Shown here one piece after another: positions 1 to 7,429 of a stretch of 64,000 nucleotides of DNA. Source of the DNA: Vibrio sp. 14G-20 (GTDB lineage: Bacteria > Pseudomonadota > Gammaproteobacteria > Enterobacterales > Vibrionaceae); contig NZ_JAPHPW010000006.1 of assembly GCF_026241515.1 (NCBI RefSeq), positions 171,645-235,644 on the forward strand, given 5' to 3'. Numbering within the stretch: position 1 is the stretch's first letter; the number at the start of each line of letters is the position of its first letter. A program made the translations under genes and the position numbers. The notes under the pieces were generated by a model. It was not told the origin of the DNA. It ran no database searches and saw only the letters and a list, made by a program, of their open reading frames with translations.

Positions 1-51
1 AAGAGCTTAAAAGCAGATGCGAGTAACCGAGATTCGAGATACGAAGAGCGG
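1..51 (+). repeat. Polarised intergenic repeat, plus-sense copy
   Basis: This is one unit of the window's main repeat family, built from the words CAGATGCGAG, TAAC, CGAGATGCGAA and GAGC. It reads in the plus sense here. Elsewhere the plus-sense form follows plus-strand genes, so a plus-strand gene probably ends just left of the window; that is an inference. Bases 52-148 and 272-378 hold no gene or other element that I can recognise. Confidence 0.75.
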
Positions 52-148
52 TGGTTACTCATTAATACGATTACTGCACTCGCTTTTTAAAGCTCTTGGT
101 TAATATGTTATTCGTATCGATGTCTTCATCACGCATTGTAAATAGCGA

Positions 149-271
149 CGTCATTCCCTACAGCGAGGTACGAGCGTGATAGGGAATCTTTATGTTGTGG
201 TGAATCAAACATGACAAATAATATATGATACTGAGATTCCAGATATTTCGTCCCTCAATTCTGGAATGACG
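149..271. mobile_element. MITE-like 123-bp element, copy 1
   Basis: The element is bounded by the inverted ends CGTCATTCC and GGAATGACG and is exactly 123 bp long. Its left half is a near-palindrome around GATAGGGAATC and its right half begins GAGATTCCAGATATTTCGT. A second copy of the same length and arrangement lies at 14657-14779, and shorter relatives lie at 15446-15499 and 43548-43588. It has no coding capacity, so it is a non-autonomous or hairpin repeat. No target-site duplication is clear. Confidence 0.6.
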
Positions 272-378
272 AGGTTTTGTACGTGACTAGTTCAAGGCCT
301 CTTAACTCTTTTGGGTTGCTCAAGATTAATTAGTACCTTTTCCTCGTACCTACTTTAACCCTTCTGTATCTGGAGCAT

Positions 379-626
379 TCGCACCCGCATCTGCTTTTAA
401 GCTCTTCGCATCTCGGCTACTCGAATCTCGTATCTGCTTTTAAGCTCTTCGCATCTCGATTACCCGAATCTCGCATCTGTTTTCAAGCTTTTCGCATCTC
501 GTTTACTCGCATCCCGCATCCCGCATCCCGCATCTGTTTTCAAGCTCTTCGCATCTCGGTTACTCGAATCTCGCATCTGCTTTCAAGCTCTTCGCATCTC
601 GGTTACTCGCATCCCGCATCTGCTCT
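379..626 (-). repeat. Polarised repeat array after envC (minus sense)
   Basis: About five units of roughly 45 bp are each recognisable by AGCTCTTCGCATCTCG (minus-sense reading CGAGATGCGAAGAGCT). One unit contains a local expansion of CGCATCC to three tandem copies near 505-530, a sign of slippage. The array begins immediately after the envC stop codon and reads in the envC sense. Confidence 0.85.
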
Positions 627-1778
627 TTATCGAACCAACCAACTCTTTGGGTTTTGAGCTTGGCTGTTTCTGCGAATTTCAAAGTACAGTGATGGGCGCG
701 TTTGGCCGCCAGTGTCACCTGCAAGCGCGATGGCTTCACCCGCTTTAACCTTGTCACCTTCTTTCTTCAGTAGTGCTTGGTTAAAACCATAGAGCGTCAT
801 ATCACCTTTACCATGGTCGAGAAGAACCACTAAACCATAACCTCGCAGGTACTCGGCAAATACCACCGTACCTGAATAAACGGATTTTACCTGCTGACCG
901 TACTTGGCGTTGATCACCATGCCTTTCCAGTTGATTTGGCCCGTTTGGCGTGAACCATAGTTATGTAGAACTTTATCTTTGATCGGCCAAGGCAGTTTGC
1001 CTTTGCGTTTGGCTAACCCATCCATAGGGACGGCATTACGTCGTTCTCGAGCCGCTTTCTCTGCTTTCGCTATTTCAGCTTTTAGGCGAGTTTCATTTCG
1101 CTGAAGCTCCGCCAAGTAATTTTTGTCGCCAGAAATATTCTTCTTAATACTGCCAACAGTTTTCTTACGCTGTGTTTGGGTTTTGGTTAGCGTATCGCGC
1201 TTAGTGGTCTGCTGCGTTAACAGCGTTGCGATTTGTTCTTGCTCCAGCTGACGCTGTTTGTAGCTTTCTTCTAACTCAAGTTGTGTCTGTTCAATCGTTT
1301 TAATTGTTGCGGAGCGAGCTTTGGCAAGGTGCTGGTAATAATGACTGATGCGGTCTTCTTCTACACCTGTGTTGAGAATGTGAGAAGAAGCCTTAGCTCG
1401 ACTCGTCATGTAGTAAGTCTGAATGAGCTGCTCTAACTTGTCTGTCTGGACTTTTTTCTGGGCAGTGAGTGCTTTAATCTTTGTGTCTAAGTTAGCAATA
1501 TTAGCATTAGCGGTATTGAGCTGCGCTTTGCTATCGAGAATTGCTTTTTCAAGTGAAGCGATGGATAGCTCCTGCTTTTTGAGGTTTGCCTGTAGGCTAT
1601 CGAGTTTCTTTTGTTGGGAAGAGAGCGCTTTCTGTTGACGAGAGATTTCGCTTGATACGCCTTTCAGTTCACCTTGAGATGCAGCAAATGACGACGTAGA
1701 TAACAGAGCAACACAAAGGCTGGCAGATATCAAAAGAGTCCGGCTAATAGCTAGAATTTGTTTCATCATTATCGTCAT
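627..1778 (-). CDS. envC: Murein hydrolase activator EnvC
   Basis: EnvC is a periplasmic activator of the amidases that split septal peptidoglycan during division. Residues 1-33 form a signal peptide, about 35-255 are strongly predicted coiled coil rich in Lys, Gln and Leu, and 261-383 form a LytM (peptidase M23-like) domain. The HxH zinc motif of active LytM enzymes is replaced by SLYFEIRR near residue 364, as expected for the non-catalytic activator. Three in-frame ATGs lie within five codons (1778, 1769, 1766) and none has a clear ribosome site, so the start is uncertain. In E. coli envC lies downstream of gpmM; here it lies downstream of cysE and gpmI is 40 kb away. A repeat array follows the stop codon directly. 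Confidence 0.93.
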   Translation of the reverse strand: MTIMMKQILAISRTLLISASLCVALLSTSSFAASQGELKGVSSEISRQQKALSSQQKKLDSLQANLKKQELSIASLEKAILDSKAQLNTANANIANLDTKIKALTAQKKVQTDKLEQLIQTYYMTSRAKASSHILNTGVEEDRISHYYQHLAKARSATIKTIEQTQLELEESYKQRQLEQEQIATLLTQQTTKRDTLTKTQTQRKKTVGSIKKNISGDKNYLAELQRNETRLKAEIAKAEKAARERRNAVPMDGLAKRKGKLPWPIKDKVLHNYGSRQTGQINWKGMVINAKYGQQVKSVYSGTVVFAEYLRGYGLVVLLDHGKGDMTLYGFNQALLKKEGDKVKAGEAIALAGDTGGQTRPSLYFEIRRNSQAQNPKSWLVR

Positions 1779-1792
1779 TTAGTTGTATTCAT

Positions 1793-2013
1793 CTGCTCTT
1801 AATTTTTCGAATTACGCTGAATCGAATCCCGCATTTGCTTTTAAGCTCTTCGTATCTCGTTTACTCGAATCCCGAATCTGCTTTTAAGCTCTTCGCATCT
1901 CGGTTACTCGAATCCCGCATTTGCTTTTAAGCTCTTCGTATCTCAGTTACTCGAACCCCGAATCTGCTTTTGAGCTCTTCGTATCTCGATACTCGCATCC
2001 CGAATCTGCTCTT
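1793..2013 (-). repeat. Polarised repeat array between cysE and envC (minus sense)
   Basis: About four to five degenerate units of the AGATGCGAG family fill the whole cysE-envC gap and read in the sense of cysE. The cysE stop codon TAA is itself the first three bases of the repeat edge TAAGAGCAG. Confidence 0.85.
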
Positions 2014-2833
2014 AAATCCCATCACCATGGATGAAGTTCTGAGAGCGACCGTTAAACCCCTGATCCATGTCTAAAGATGGTTTGTCAGTTTTCGGTTTTC
2101 CAACAATTTTTGCAGGAACACCAGCGACAGTCGTATGAGGCGGTACGGCTTGCAGAACCACAGAGCAAGAACCAATTTTCGCGCCTTCACCGACCTCGAT
2201 GTTGCCAAGTATTTTAGCACCGGCACCAATCATCACGCCTTCGCGGATCTTAGGGTGACGATCGCCACCTTCTTTACCGGTACCACCTAAAGTAACGTCT
2301 TGAAGGATAGAGACATCATTTTCAACGACGGCAGTTTCACCAATCACGATACCGGTGGCGTGGTCGAGCATGATCGCTTTACCGATACGAGCGGCTGGGT
2401 GAATATCCACTTGGCAAGCAACCGAAATTTGGTTCTGTAGGTAAGTAGCAAGTGCAATACGTCCTTGCTTCCATAGCCAGTTAGCCACTCGGTAACCTTG
2501 CAAAGCGTGGTAGCCTTTCAGATAAAGCAGAGGCATCGAGTACATCTCGACCGCAGGATCTCGATTTACCGTCGCGCAGATATCACAAGCAGCCGCATCA
2601 ATAATCGATTGATCTTGCTTAAATGCTTGTTCAACCACTTCACGCACCGCCATTGCTGGCATTGAAGCTGTCTTTAACTTGTTTGCTAGGATGTAACTTA
2701 GCGCAGCGCCTAAGCTTTCGTGGTTGATAATGGTGGCATGGTAAAAACTCGCAAGCATAGGTTCTTGCTCTGACTGCTGTCGAGCTTCCTTCACAATGCA
2801 TTGCCAAACCTTTTGCTGTTCACAGTGTTTCAT
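2012..2833 (-). CDS. cysE: Serine O-acetyltransferase CysE
   Basis: CysE transfers acetyl from acetyl-CoA to L-serine, giving O-acetylserine, the carbon acceptor for cysteine synthesis in the cytoplasm. The N-terminal helical domain spans roughly residues 1-140. The left-handed beta-helix follows, with hexapeptide repeats and the family motif DHATGIVIGETA containing the catalytic His. The length of 273 residues from the chosen ATG equals that of close CysE proteins. An in-frame ATG four codons upstream (2845) directly abuts AAGGA and so is less likely. The gene is separated from gpsA by repeats, although E. coli has the same order cysE-gpsA-secB. Confidence 0.96.
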   Translation of the reverse strand: MKHCEQQKVWQCIVKEARQQSEQEPMLASFYHATIINHESLGAALSYILANKLKTASMPAMAVREVVEQAFKQDQSIIDAAACDICATVNRDPAVEMYSMPLLYLKGYHALQGYRVANWLWKQGRIALATYLQNQISVACQVDIHPAARIGKAIMLDHATGIVIGETAVVENDVSILQDVTLGGTGKEGGDRHPKIREGVMIGAGAKILGNIEVGEGAKIGSCSVVLQAVPPHTTVAGVPAKIVGKPKTDKPSLDMDQGFNGRSQNFIHGDGI

Positions 2834-2860
2834 TTTTCCATCCATTCCTTTAAACCAGAT

Positions 2861-3007
2861 ACGTGTAGCGAGATGAGAGATGCGAAGGGCGACAAGAACA
2901 GATTAGAGTAGCGAGATGCGAGTAACGAAAAGCAGCCTTTTTTAAGCGCTCAATCCGCTTTTACTCTTTTCGCATCTCGATTACCCGAATCTCGTATCTG
3001 CTCTTAC
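2861..3007. repeat. Head-to-head repeat pair between gpsA and cysE
   Basis: A plus-sense block (2861-2933, with GAGATGCGAAGGGC and GAGATGCGAGTAACG) faces a minus-sense block (2939-3007) that follows the gpsA stop codon. Together they can fold as a large imperfect hairpin. The plus-sense half is one of the few copies that does not follow a plus-strand gene. Confidence 0.75.
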
Positions 3008-4089
3008 TATCTTTCTGACTTCTTGTCTCGAGCAAGCAGATCTTGTGCCGCTAAGTGTGCATCTTTCCCTTGATACAGTACTTGATAGATTTGTTCAACA
3101 ATTGGCATCTCAACGCCCATACGTTCGGATAATAACCAAACTTCTTTAGTGTTGCGATAACCTTCGACCACTTGGCCGATCTCTTCTTGTGCAGTATCGA
3201 CGTCTTTACCTGAACCTAAAGCCAATCCAAAACGACGGTTACGTGATTGGTTATCAGTACAGGTTAGTACTAGATCGCCCAGTCCTGCCATACCCATAAA
3301 GGTTTCGGGTTGTGCACCCAGTGCAGCGCCTAAGCGACTCATTTCAGCTAAACCACGCGTGATCAGTGCGGTACGAGCATTAGCACCAAAGCCAATACCA
3401 TCCGACATGCCTGCGCCAATTGCGATAACGTTTTTCACTGCGCCGCCAAGCTGCATACCGATGAAATCTGAGTTTGCGTATACGCGGAATGTTTTACCGC
3501 AGTGGATCTTCTCTTGCAGCTCTTCTAAAAATACTTCATCTGGTGAAGCGACAGAGATAGCCGTTGGCATGCCCATCGCTAACTCTTTGGCAAAAGTAGG
3601 TCCTGATAGAACCGCCAACGAGTACCCATCACCCAGCACATCGTGCGCGACATCTTTAAGTAAGCGGCCTGTTTCTGGCTCTAGGCCTTTGGTCGCCCAA
3701 CAGATGCGAGAGTTCTCTGTTAAGTGAGGCTTAAGGCTATTTAAAACGATACCAAACACGTGGCTCGGGACGACAACCAAAAGGTCTCGGCTTGAAGTCA
3801 CGGCTTTTTCTATATCTGACTCAATAATTAAGCTGTCTGGGAAAGCGATATTGGGTAGAAACTCATTGTTCGCACGCTCAGATTCGAGGCGAGCCATATG
3901 AACAGGGTCATGTCCCCAAAGAACAACATTGGCACCGTTACGCGCTAGAGAGATCGCTAAAGAGGTTCCGTAAGAACCTGCGCCTATCACAGTCATGGCG
4001 ATGTCTTTGCCGTAAGCGCTGTCTTTACCGTAAGCGCTGTCTTTACCGTAAGCATCTGTCGCGTGAGTCGGGCGAGTTGTTTCTGTCAT
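3007..4089 (-). CDS. gpsA: Glycerol-3-phosphate dehydrogenase [NAD(P)+] GpsA
   Basis: GpsA reduces dihydroxyacetone phosphate to sn-glycerol 3-phosphate for phospholipid synthesis in the cytoplasm. The Rossmann motif GAGSYG lies at residues 36-41, and the substrate-binding Lys lies in [14 protein letters not shown]. At 360 residues it is about 20 longer than the usual 335-345. The extra length is an N-terminal leader with three tandem AYGKD units, encoded by 18-bp repeats at 4003-4056, just before the conserved [10 protein letters not shown]. The stop codon TAG is followed at once by the repeat edge TAAGAGCAG. Confidence 0.96.
   Translation of the reverse strand: MTETTRPTHATDAYGKDSAYGKDSAYGKDIAMTVIGAGSYGTSLAISLARNGANVVLWGHDPVHMARLESERANNEFLPNIAFPDSLIIESDIEKAVTSSRDLLVVVPSHVFGIVLNSLKPHLTENSRICWATKGLEPETGRLLKDVAHDVLGDGYSLAVLSGPTFAKELAMGMPTAISVASPDEVFLEELQEKIHCGKTFRVYANSDFIGMQLGGAVKNVIAIGAGMSDGIGFGANARTALITRGLAEMSRLGAALGAQPETFMGMAGLGDLVLTCTDNQSRNRRFGLALGSGKDVDTAQEEIGQVVEGYRNTKEVWLLSERMGVEMPIVEQIYQVLYQGKDAHLAAQDLLARDKKSER
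4003..4056 (-). repeat. 18-bp in-frame tandem repeat in gpsA
   Basis: Three consecutive 18-bp units of GTCTTTACCGTAAGCGCT (plus-strand reading) encode AYGKDS repeats. The third unit diverges at its edge. They lie in the variable leader before the Rossmann fold, so copy-number change would not disturb the reading frame. Confidence 0.9.
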
Positions 4090-4217
4090 GCTTCCACCTA
4101 AAAATAATGAGGGAGATCGAAGAGTTCTATAGAAACTCTCTATTAAGAAGAAAGTGTTCTACTAAGGAGGAAAAGCTATCCACTAAAATAAGAAGAGCTT
4201 TCAATCTTAGTACAGTG

Positions 4218-4258
4218 TAAAGAAAAAATGCACATCGCAGAAGTTGCGATGTGCATTT
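4218..4258 (-). terminator. Intrinsic terminator after secB
   Basis: A perfect 14-bp stem (AAATGCACATCGCA against TGCGATGTGCATTT) with a 5-nt loop is followed on the minus strand by TTTTTTCTTT. It ends secB transcription before gpsA, so gpsA has its own promoter or depends on readthrough. Confidence 0.85.
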
Positions 4259-4307
4259 AAAAGCTAACTAGTTCTTGAATCGTTAGAGTTAAGTTCTACT
4301 TTGAGAC

Positions 4308-4775
4308 TTAAGCCTGTTCGCCTTCAGTTTGCTGAGCTTGGCTCTGTAGGTAGTTCATGAACAAAGCATCAAAGTTTACTGGTGCTAGGTTCAATTGTGG
4401 GAACGTACCTTTAACCACTAGGCTAGAAATTGTTTCACGAGCGTATGGGAACAGGATGTTCGGGCAGAATGCACCTAGGCAATGCGCCAGTTGGCCCGCT
4501 TCCATCTCGCTTGCAGAGAAGATGCCGCCTTGTTGAACTTCACAAAGGAATGCAGTGTCTTCTGCGTTCTTAACGGTAACAGTTAGACGTAGGATGACTT
4601 CGTAAACGCCTTCGCCAAGCTCACGGCTTTGAGTGTCTAGGTCCAGTTTTACATCTGGGTTCCACTCTTTTTGAAACATGTCTGGAGAGTTTGGCGCTTC
4701 GAAAGATACATCTTTTAGGAAGATACGTTGGATTGCGAAGTTCTGTTGTGCGTCTTGTTGTGCTGCTTCAGCCAT
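4308..4775 (-). CDS. secB: Protein-export chaperone SecB
   Basis: SecB is the tetrameric cytoplasmic chaperone that holds precursors unfolded and delivers them to SecA. The length of 155 residues equals the family norm. The internal core with [14 protein letters not shown] and the region with [14 protein letters not shown] are characteristic. The start ATG is preceded by AAGGA with six bases between. A strong terminator follows. The adjacent genes gpsA, cysE and a rhodanese match the enterobacterial neighbourhood, without grxC between secB and the rhodanese. Confidence 0.96.
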   Translation of the reverse strand: MAEAAQQDAQQNFAIQRIFLKDVSFEAPNSPDMFQKEWNPDVKLDLDTQSRELGEGVYEVILRLTVTVKNAEDTAFLCEVQQGGIFSASEMEAGQLAHCLGAFCPNILFPYARETISSLVVKGTFPQLNLAPVNFDALFMNYLQSQAQQTEGEQA

Positions 4776-4801
4776 TTTCTTGTCCTTAAAAATTTATAAT
4801 T

Positions 4802-4835
4802 AGGTTTTGTTCGTTATATTTGCCGAACAAAACCT
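4802..4835 (-). terminator. Stem-loop between rhodanese gene and secB
   Basis: A perfect 12-bp inverted repeat, AGGTTTTGTTCG and CGAACAAAACCT, encloses a 10-nt loop. On the minus strand it is followed by an A/T-rich rather than a pure T tract, so it may be a leaky terminator or a processing hairpin. Confidence 0.5.
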
Positions 4836-4898
4836 TAAAGTCATATTCGTGTAATCAGGTCAGCCTGCTTCTTGTCGTTAACGGTTTATTGCCTTTAA

Positions 4899-5333
4899 CT
4901 ACTTCTTACCTTTAACCAAAGGTAAGTTAGCTTCGCTCCAAGCTACTAAGCCACTTTTCAGTACGCTTACGTTTTCGAAACCGGCTTTAACCAGTAGGTT
5001 AGCGCTTTCTTGAGCAGTTTGACCTGTCTTGCATACTACGATGATTGGGTCTGCTTTGTGGCTTTCAAGGCTACCAAAGCTATTTGCTTTGATATCTGAC
5101 GGCAAAATGTGAACTGCGTCAGTAATATGGCCTTTCTTGAACTCATCCTTAGTACGAATATCAACCACAACACCGTTTTCACGATTAATCATGTGTGTGG
5201 TTTGCGCTGCCGTGATCTCTTTGTAGGCTGCGTTTGATGTTTTGATAACGTTCGCAATGATGGCAACAACCAAGCCGATCCATACGATGGCTAAAATCAT
5301 ATTCTCTTGAACAAATGGAACTAACTCTTGCAT
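4899..5333 (-). CDS. yibN: Membrane-anchored rhodanese-like protein (YibN type)
   Basis: This is a single-domain rhodanese with an N-terminal membrane segment at about residues 12-30. The domain runs from about residue 40 to 140. The active-site loop is CKTGQT, with the sulfur-accepting Cys, in the context PIIVVCKTGQTAQESANLL. E. coli YibN has the same architecture and the same neighbours (secB side on one flank, gpmM on the other). The sulfur acceptor is unknown. Here gpmI is displaced 36 kb by the capsule locus. Confidence 0.88.
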   Translation of the reverse strand: MQELVPFVQENMILAIVWIGLVVAIIANVIKTSNAAYKEITAAQTTHMINRENGVVVDIRTKDEFKKGHITDAVHILPSDIKANSFGSLESHKADPIIVVCKTGQTAQESANLLVKAGFENVSVLKSGLVAWSEANLPLVKGKK

Positions 5334-5506
5334 ATCTTGAACTCTTATTCGTTATTGGGCGAAAAACTATAGGTCAGGAGTATAGCGATAAAGGAAGGGA
5401 GAATACAGAGGGAGCATAGGGTTGTGATAATAGGCGAGATACAAAATGATTTCTGTCTACAAATTATGCATTTACTTGAACACGTTTATTCACTAATATT
5501 ATCAAT

Positions 5507-5529
5507 TGATTGTTTAAGCTGAACAATCA
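5507..5529. promoter_or_regulatory. Inverted repeat upstream of gfcA
   Basis: Arms TGATTGTT and AACAATCA are separated by seven bases. The site lies about 55 bases before the gfcA start and may be an operator or part of the leader. Upstream, TTGAAC at 5476 and TATTAT at 5497 form only a poor promoter with a 15-bp spacer. The remaining bases 5334-5506 show nothing else that I recognise. Confidence 0.3.
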
Positions 5530-5553
5530 GTTGAGTACATTTTTAACCTCAGC

Positions 5554-5569
5554 ATATAAACGTTTATAT
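5554..5569. promoter_or_regulatory. Perfect 16-bp palindrome before gfcA
   Basis: ATATAAACGTTTATAT is a perfect palindrome ending 14 bases before the gfcA ATG. A related half site, ACGTTTAT, occurs at 5482-5489. The spacing suits a dimeric regulator of the capsule operon, but I do not recognise the binding protein. Confidence 0.45.
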
Positions 5570-5583
5570 TAATGGGAATCATT

Positions 5584-5799
5584 ATGAAAAAAATGGCTTT
5601 AGCGGCAGCACTAGCTGTTAGCTTCTCTGGCGGTGTTTTTGCAGCAGCAGAAGGTGCAGCAGCAGGCGCTGGCGCATCAACAGCAGCAGCGGGTACAGCA
5701 ACAACAGTAGCAGTAACAACTGCAGCAGTCGCAGTAGGCGCAGCAGTTGCTGTTGCTTCTAACGACGGCGGCGCGACAACTACAACTACAACTAACTAA
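5584..5799 (+). CDS. gfcA: GfcA-like small Ala/Thr-rich capsule protein
   Basis: This is a 71-residue protein with an N-terminal signal or membrane segment (MKKMALAAALAVSFSGGVFA). It continues as a low-complexity Ala/Thr/Gly stretch with a second hydrophobic run (TTVAVTTAAVAVGAAVAVA) and ends in a Thr tract. The composition and the place at the head of the operon match E. coli GfcA (YmcD), whose molecular role is not established. The ATG used here has GGGA seven bases upstream; an in-frame ATG four codons earlier lacks a site. A strong terminator follows, so gfcA is likely expressed well above the genes behind it. Confidence 0.75.
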   Translation: MKKMALAAALAVSFSGGVFAAAEGAAAGAGASTAAAGTATTVAVTTAAVAVGAAVAVASNDGGATTTTTTN

Positions 5800-5820
5800 T
5801 TTATAGTTGTAGTCTGTATA

Positions 5821-5856
5821 AAACCATTTTATGTGAAAGCATAAAATGGTTTTTTT
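5821..5856 (+). terminator. Intrinsic terminator after gfcA
   Basis: The stem AAACCATTTTATG / CATAAAATGGTTT with a 6-nt loop is followed by a T run. It would attenuate transcription from gfcA into gfcB. Confidence 0.85.
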
Positions 5857-5900
5857 ATATTAAAGTGTCCTGAATATCCTCGCTAGGAAGCAAAATAATC

Positions 5901-6599
5901 ATGTTCAAACCGCTTATCGTATTTTTAGGGCTACTACTTTCTGGTTGCTCACAACAGTTCCAAGATCTTAACGCCACATTTAATGAAGCTCTCTTTGGTG
6001 ATGCCGACGTAAGTACCACTGCCGAATATATTCAAGACCTGCCTTACGCGAGTATCTACGCTGAAATTAACGAACAAGGCAAGATTTTTATGGTGTTGGC
6101 TTTTGTTGGTCAAAATCCTGTAACCGGGGCTGAACAGCTCAAATGGATGTCATCAGACAAAGCCATGATCGTGACGGAAAATGGACGAGTGGTTCAAACC
6201 TTACTGCTGCCTTATGAAAACCTATCTGGTTTAACCGTTAAACCGGCCAATGCATTAGTACCGAGCTTTGATTTGTCGGTAACGCCCAAGGCTCAAGAGT
6301 GGCAAGCAACTTACGATTGGCAACCAGATTACCGATTTGGCTACAGTGCAAACATCGTTCGAACATACATTAGTGAAGAAACCGTACAAACCCCGATAGC
6401 GAACATTGAAGCGCGCAAGTTTGTAGAGCAGATCCGTTACCCAGCCCTAGGGCAAGATATTGAGAATCAGTATTGGGTAAATAAACAGGGACAGGTCGTC
6501 AAAACAGTTCAATACCTTGGCCCTGATATGACCCGTTTAGAGCTGACATTGCTAAAGCCTTATCAAACGAATAAGTCAAAGCCCCATCAAACTAAGTAA
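5901..6599 (+). CDS. gfcB: GfcB/YjbF family capsule lipoprotein
   Basis: The N-terminus is a lipoprotein signal ending in the lipobox LLLSGC, so the mature protein starts at Cys17. The remaining 215 residues fit the YjbF/GfcB outer-membrane lipoprotein family of group 4 capsule and Yjb polysaccharide operons. The gene is the second of gfcABCD and is followed closely by gfcC. Its role in secretion or surface assembly is inferred from the family; no catalytic residues are known to look for. Confidence 0.85.
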   Translation: MFKPLIVFLGLLLSGCSQQFQDLNATFNEALFGDADVSTTAEYIQDLPYASIYAEINEQGKIFMVLAFVGQNPVTGAEQLKWMSSDKAMIVTENGRVVQTLLLPYENLSGLTVKPANALVPSFDLSVTPKAQEWQATYDWQPDYRFGYSANIVRTYISEETVQTPIANIEARKFVEQIRYPALGQDIENQYWVNKQGQVVKTVQYLGPDMTRLELTLLKPYQTNKSKPHQTK

Positions 6600-6619
6600 T
6601 AAAGTGGTGAGTGAATAAA

Positions 6620-7429
6620 ATGAATTATTTAAAAAAACTAGGGTACAAAGCAGCACTTACGGTTTGTAGCGTTCTAGTGCCACCACTTGTCATGGCACAA
6701 AGCCAAGTTCCAGTACTCACGGTCGAGTTACCGGTACAAGGTATCACGTTGCAATATTCGCAACCTGCACGCTTAGATCAAGTATTAACGGATGCCAATG
6801 CGAATGGCGCGTTAGGGTACTTCCCTTTGTCTGCTCAGCTATTCGATCGCAATGCTCAACCGCAGGTAGATAAGGTAAAGCAACAAGTGTTCGAAACACT
6901 CGAGCATTTAGCCTTACAAGAGCCACAAGCAAAATCTGTGATTAAGCAGCTCGAATCTTTTGATTATCAAACACGTTACTTTGTTGACTTAGACAACAAC
7001 GCAGTGATGTCTCAGGCAGATAAGAATCCCTTATTAGTTTCAAGAAAGCCAGCTTCGCAAGAGGCTAATGCCAAATCAACGGAACAACAGCACTTTGAGT
7101 TATATCTAACCGCTCGCCCAACCTCTGTGAATGTCGTCGGGGCAGTAAAGCAAGCTCACACGCTGTCTTTGGTTGAACACGCTCAGCTAGATAACTATTT
7201 AACGCGGTTGCCAAAAGGGCAGCTGCTAGATATTGCTGATAACAGCACGGCATTTGTCATCCAACCCGATGGGCAAGTGAATGAAATCAGTTATGCCTAC
7301 TGGAACAGTAAGCCTACTTATTTTGCTCCCGGGGCTGTTATTTTTCTTGCCTTTGATTCGCTCCCTTCTGAGTTTTCCACTTTGAATCAAGACATTGTCG
7401 AACTTCTACGTCATAAGGTTAATCTGTAA
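6620..7429 (+). CDS. gfcC: GfcC/YjbG family capsule biosynthesis protein
   Basis: This is a periplasmic protein with a signal peptide (KLGYKAALTVCSVLVPPLVMA) and, in the mature part, the beta-grasp-like SLBB-related organisation known for GfcC. The ATG used has GGTGA about ten bases upstream; a GTG three codons earlier touches that site and is less likely. The stop codon overlaps the gfcD start as TAATG, so the two are translationally coupled. It acts with GfcB and GfcD at the envelope, by family knowledge. Confidence 0.85.
   Translation: MNYLKKLGYKAALTVCSVLVPPLVMAQSQVPVLTVELPVQGITLQYSQPARLDQVLTDANANGALGYFPLSAQLFDRNAQPQVDKVKQQVFETLEHLALQEPQAKSVIKQLESFDYQTRYFVDLDNNAVMSQADKNPLLVSRKPASQEANAKSTEQQHFELYLTARPTSVNVVGAVKQAHTLSLVEHAQLDNYLTRLPKGQLLDIADNSTAFVIQPDGQVNEISYAYWNSKPTYFAPGAVIFLAFDSLPSEFSTLNQDIVELLRHKVNL

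Noticed and set aside
379..626. Possible CRISPR array because of regular short repeats
   Set aside because: The units have no unique spacers of constant length, vary internally, and there are no cas genes in the window.
560..757. Minus-strand frame across the envC end and the repeat array
   Set aside because: It is another frame of envC continued into repeat sequence; most of its apparent protein is translated repeat.
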